DNA of 5,137 nt from an uncultured Collinsella sp. GTDB lineage: Bacteria > Actinomycetota > Coriobacteriia > Coriobacteriales > Coriobacteriaceae. The DNA is taken from assembly GCA_934655835.1 (NCBI GenBank), contig CAKUHM010000113.1, positions 1 to 5,137 on the forward strand, given 5' to 3'. The translations under genes and the position numbers were made by a program. Below, one piece after another: positions 4,689-5,137 of the stretch. Every line of letters begins with the position of its first letter. Within the stretch, counting starts at the first letter, position 1. The notes beneath the pieces are model-generated. The model was not told where the DNA came from. It did no database searches and was given only the letters and a program-made list of their open reading frames with translations.

Positions 4689-5105
4689 ATGCTCGAGAGT
4701 GGCAAATTGATGCCTTCGATTGATGCTTGGCTGCGCGAGGCCAAGGCCGATGCTTCGGCGGCAGGCTGTGGGATGTATCTGACGCATAACGGTGTGGTGC
4801 GCGCGACGCCCAAGGCCGAGGTGCGCGGAGTCGAGACCGATGGCGTGGCGCCAGGCCACAGGGTGGGCGGCATGGTCTTTGACTACGACGCCGAAAAGGT
4901 ACGGTCTGCTATCGAGGCCACGCGCGCGATGCCGGGTATCGGCTATGTGCGCGTGTGGCTGGCAAGCGGCGAGCTTGCCGTAGGTGACGACATCATGCTC
5001 GTGCTTATCGGCGGGGACATTCGCCCGCACGTGGTCGATGCACTGCAGGCGCTCGTTGGCACCATCAAGAACGAATGCGTGAGTGAGGTCGAGCGCGAGG
5101 CATAG
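4689..5105 (+). CDS. MoaE-like protein (molybdopterin synthase large-subunit fold), divergent
   Basis: The 138 residues resemble MoaE, the catalytic subunit that with MoaD converts cPMP to molybdopterin. The similarity lies in the overall pattern: a G-V-V-R segment (35-38, MoaE G-K-V-R), VGGMVFDYDAEKVRSAIEATRAMPGIGYVRVW (59-90, MoaE's long helix and strand), SGELAVGDDIMLVLIGG (93-109, MoaE GEL-x-x-GD), then IRPHVVDALQALVGTIKNE. Several hallmark residues are absent: the HR before GEL is replaced by LA, the H of the A-H-R motif is Ile111 although Arg112 remains, and of the two active-site lysines only Lys127 can be matched (K119 in E. coli); the W-K-R-E end with K126 is missing. It may be inactive or altered in function. 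ATG 4689 follows AAGGGAG by 5 bases. No other molybdenum-cofactor gene is in the window. Assignment rests on weak motif similarity. Confidence 0.6.
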   Translation: MLESGKLMPSIDAWLREAKADASAAGCGMYLTHNGVVRATPKAEVRGVETDGVAPGHRVGGMVFDYDAEKVRSAIEATRAMPGIGYVRVWLASGELAVGDDIMLVLIGGDIRPHVVDALQALVGTIKNECVSEVEREA

Positions 5106-5109
5106 AGGA

Positions 5110-5137
5110 TTGCGTCGATAGAAGGATCGTTTATAAA
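5110..5137 (+). promoter_or_regulatory. Possible sigma-70-type promoter for a gene beyond the window
   Basis: TTGCGT (5110-5115) and TATAAA (5132-5137) are separated by 16 bases, a plausible -35/-10 pair. It starts just after the MoaE-like stop codon and the window ends at the -10 box, so nothing downstream can confirm it. GAAGGA at 5121-5126 could instead be part of a ribosome-binding site. Confidence 0.3.

Overview
The window is a GC-rich bacterial chromosome segment with all recognisable genes on the + strand. The GC-rich, strongly G/C-ending codon use of the core genes, the repeat-rich spacers and the style of the CarB, PurE and class B sortase proteins suggest an actinobacterium of the Coriobacteriia, possibly Collinsella-like. 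That placement is an inference from memory, with no database comparison.

Layout. (1) 1-1155: the 3' third of carB, the large subunit of carbamoyl-phosphate synthase, cut by the window edge. (2) 1156-1777: a gene-free spacer with a large inverted repeat (1168-1257), a Rho-independent terminator (1331-1373), a second terminator-like hairpin (1381-1417) and a roughly 205-bp element with long terminal inverted repeats (copy A, 1439-1643). Between copy A and the next gene lies a perfect palindrome that looks like an operator (1738-1767). (3) 1778-2445: a type II toxin-antitoxin operon, a Phd/YefM-type antitoxin followed with an ATGA overlap by a RelE-type toxin that keeps the residues known to be catalytic in RelE. 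(4) 2446-3123: another gene-free spacer with the toxin operon's terminator (2504-2537), a second copy of the same element in the same orientation (copy B, 2560-2761), two copies of an unrelated direct repeat of about 87 bp (2799-2885 and 2905-2990), and the purE leader. (5) 3124-5105: purE, a class B sortase with a long proline-rich cytoplasmic tail, and a MoaE-like protein that lacks several canonical MoaE residues; spacing is short and all read the same way. The last 32 bases may carry a promoter for the next gene.

How it fits together. carB and purE are nucleotide-synthesis housekeeping genes. The stretch from about 1381 to 2761 reads as an accessory insertion between them: a less GC-rich toxin-antitoxin cassette bracketed by two directly oriented copies of a short non-autonomous element. 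In both flanks a hairpin with a CTGGCGA stem core and a T tract precedes the element, and the distance from the start of the T tract to the first GG of the element is exactly 27 bases. The repeated unit may therefore be hairpin plus element, or the element may target a fixed position downstream of terminators. This is the most unusual structure in the window. No transposase, CRISPR array, tRNA or rRNA was found.
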